DNA of 55,552 nt from Rubritalea profundi (GTDB lineage: Bacteria; Verrucomicrobiota; Verrucomicrobiia; Verrucomicrobiales; Akkermansiaceae), in assembly GCF_002954445.1 (NCBI RefSeq), contig NZ_MQWA01000001.1, positions 2,755,737-2,811,288 of the forward strand, written 5' to 3'. The position numbers and the translations under genes are program-made. Below the pieces are notes generated by a model. That model saw only the letters and a list, made by a program, of their open reading frames with translations. It was not told the DNA's origin and ran no database searches. Numbering within the stretch: the first letter of the stretch is position 1; the number at the start of each line of letters is the position of its first letter. This document shows, piece after piece, positions 54,920 to 55,552 of the stretch.

Positions 54920-55200
54920 TTTTTTACTAGCTGAGATGTTGAGATTGTCACCTGCGGACTATCAAGCTCGTCGCCGTATCGTTTCTCCATCTGATTGTGG
55001 ATATCGGTCACACGATGATGAGCCGCATCAGAACAGGCGAAGTCATCAACCGGCCAAGGATCAAGAGAACCAGTCTCATCAATATCAGTGAAATGCTTCA
55101 ATGTTAGGGCGTATTGCATTGTTAGGATTTTTTTAGGGGTGTCCCTGAGGACGTTGTTGAGGAGATCGGAAAGGGGAGATCGGAGCTTACTTTCCTTCAC
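54916..55200 (-). CDS. 94-aa protein coupled to the phospholipase D-like gene
   Basis: Starts MKESKLRSPLSDLLNNVLRD and continues TMQYALTLKHFTDIDETGSL; soluble and charged, with no signal peptide. Its TGA overlaps the ATG of the lipoprotein gene by 4 bases, which argues that both are real and translationally coupled. The segment PLSDLLNNV is repeated in a broken copy at 50852-50892. I know no family for it. Confidence 0.5.
   Translation of the reverse strand: MKESKLRSPLSDLLNNVLRDTPKKILTMQYALTLKHFTDIDETGSLDPWPVDDFACSDAAHHRVTDIHNQMEKRYGDELDSPQVTISTSQLVKK
55137..55177. repeat. 41-bp repeat, copy B
   Basis: Matches copy A (50852-50892) at 38 of 41 bases, same orientation, 4.3 kb apart. It lies inside the 94-aa gene and encodes its N-terminal PLSDLLNNVLRDTP segment on the minus strand. 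Confidence 0.75.
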
Positions 55201-55300
55201 TCCCGACGATGGAGCATCGAGCGCGGTTGCGGGGCGTCAAGGCCACCATGAAAATGGAGCGCATCAGGTGTGGCCACGACCGAGACGGCACTCAAGATGA

Positions 55301-55444
55301 TCACTGACCGGTCAATCCGGCACCAAAACCGAGACCGGCACCGATGAGTGCGCCCGCTTCTGTGTCCCCAGCGAGTGCGCCGATACCGGCACCTATACCG
55401 CCACCGACTAAAGCGCCACACATGGCGCCGCAGCTGGTCAACAT
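55301..55444 (-). CDS. Small glycine-zipper lipoprotein, N-terminus uncertain
   Basis: Glycine-zipper outer-membrane lipoprotein type: lipobox LTSC, then GALVGGGIGAGIGALAGDTE and AGALIGAGLGFGAGLTGQ. ATG 55444 leaves only four residues before the lipid-bearing Cys. The frame upstream reads LNIGILVVSS, a good signal h-region, but no ATG precedes it before a stop; a GTG at 55456 is the nearest alternative. So the true start may have been lost or be non-standard. Same strand and just upstream of the 94-aa and phospholipase D-like genes, suggesting one envelope-related operon. Confidence 0.6.
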   Translation of the reverse strand: MLTSCGAMCGALVGGGIGAGIGALAGDTEAGALIGAGLGFGAGLTGQ

Positions 55445-55552
55445 TGACGATACCACAAGAATTCCAATATTGAGGTGGACCCCGTTCTCCGTCTGTTAGA
55501 TTTAGCTATTAAGTTATGATGGGAGGATGAGTTAGGTGATAATATAGGAGTC

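Overview
The window looks like part of a chromosome from a Verrucomicrobiota bacterium (PVC superphylum), probably of the Verrucomicrobiales/Rubritalea type. The lineage is inferred from a PVC-type heme-binding CxxCH protein, a DUF6288 PDZ protein, secreted SGNH/sialate-type esterases, a TorF-type porin and a GldG/DUF4340 cluster, not from a ribosomal marker. Most genes lie on the minus strand from 2.6 to 34.4 kb. Many starts lack a good Shine-Dalgarno sequence.

Layout. (1) 0-2.5 kb: the end of an IS630 transposase, the remains of an ammonium transporter gene, and an intact TorF-like porin. (2) 2.6-15.1 kb, housekeeping: UPF0173 hydrolase-ispF-radC-lpxA paralogue operon, FKBP isomerase, beta-CASP hydrolase (frameshifted), selO (frameshifted), tRNA-Leu, cyclophilin, a toxin-antitoxin-like pair, an FAD monooxygenase interrupted at an A8 run, canonical lpxA and sufS. 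(3) 15.2-21.1 kb: ABC permease-GldG-DUF4340 without an ATPase, rpsU, then BrnT/BrnA-VanZ. (4) 21.3-34.4 kb: sucCD, marC, AIM24, a flavin disulfide reductase, an NrtS-like protein, the agmatine-to-putrescine genes aguA/aguB, an EboB-like TatD hydrolase and a tandem pair of phosphodiester glycosidase-like proteins. (5) 33.5-39 kb: an ArsR-methyltransferase fusion divergent from metK-ahcY, a HAD phosphatase and a MobA-MoaD fusion. (6) 39.2-55.5 kb, accessory and GC-richer by eye: two secreted esterases (the first with an in-frame TAG), the CxxCH dehydrogenase-like protein (frameshifted), a repeat-rich stretch with LacI and transposase fragments, a nucleotidyltransferase/winged-helix gene pair, the DUF6288 protein, a secreted protein of unknown function, a MITE-like element and a glycine-zipper lipoprotein/94-aa protein/phospholipase D module.

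How the genes work together. metK and ahcY run two steps of the SAM cycle, and the divergent ArsR-methyltransferase is a natural candidate regulator. aguA and aguB convert agmatine to putrescine. ispF and the two LpxA proteins serve isoprenoid and lipid A synthesis. sucCD supplies the substrate-level phosphorylation step of the TCA cycle. The esterases and the CxxCH protein fit polysaccharide degradation.

Two features cut across the window. First, many gaps between genes carry short degenerate tracts with a 7-nt period, like the heptamer STRR repeats of cyanobacteria. Second, an unusual number of otherwise conserved genes are broken by a single indel or stop: the beta-CASP hydrolase, selO, the FAD monooxygenase, an alpha/beta hydrolase, an SGNH esterase, the CxxCH protein and the phospholipase D. 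This is either real gene decay or leftover assembly error, and the sequence alone cannot separate the two. All family names come from reading motifs by eye; no database search was run.
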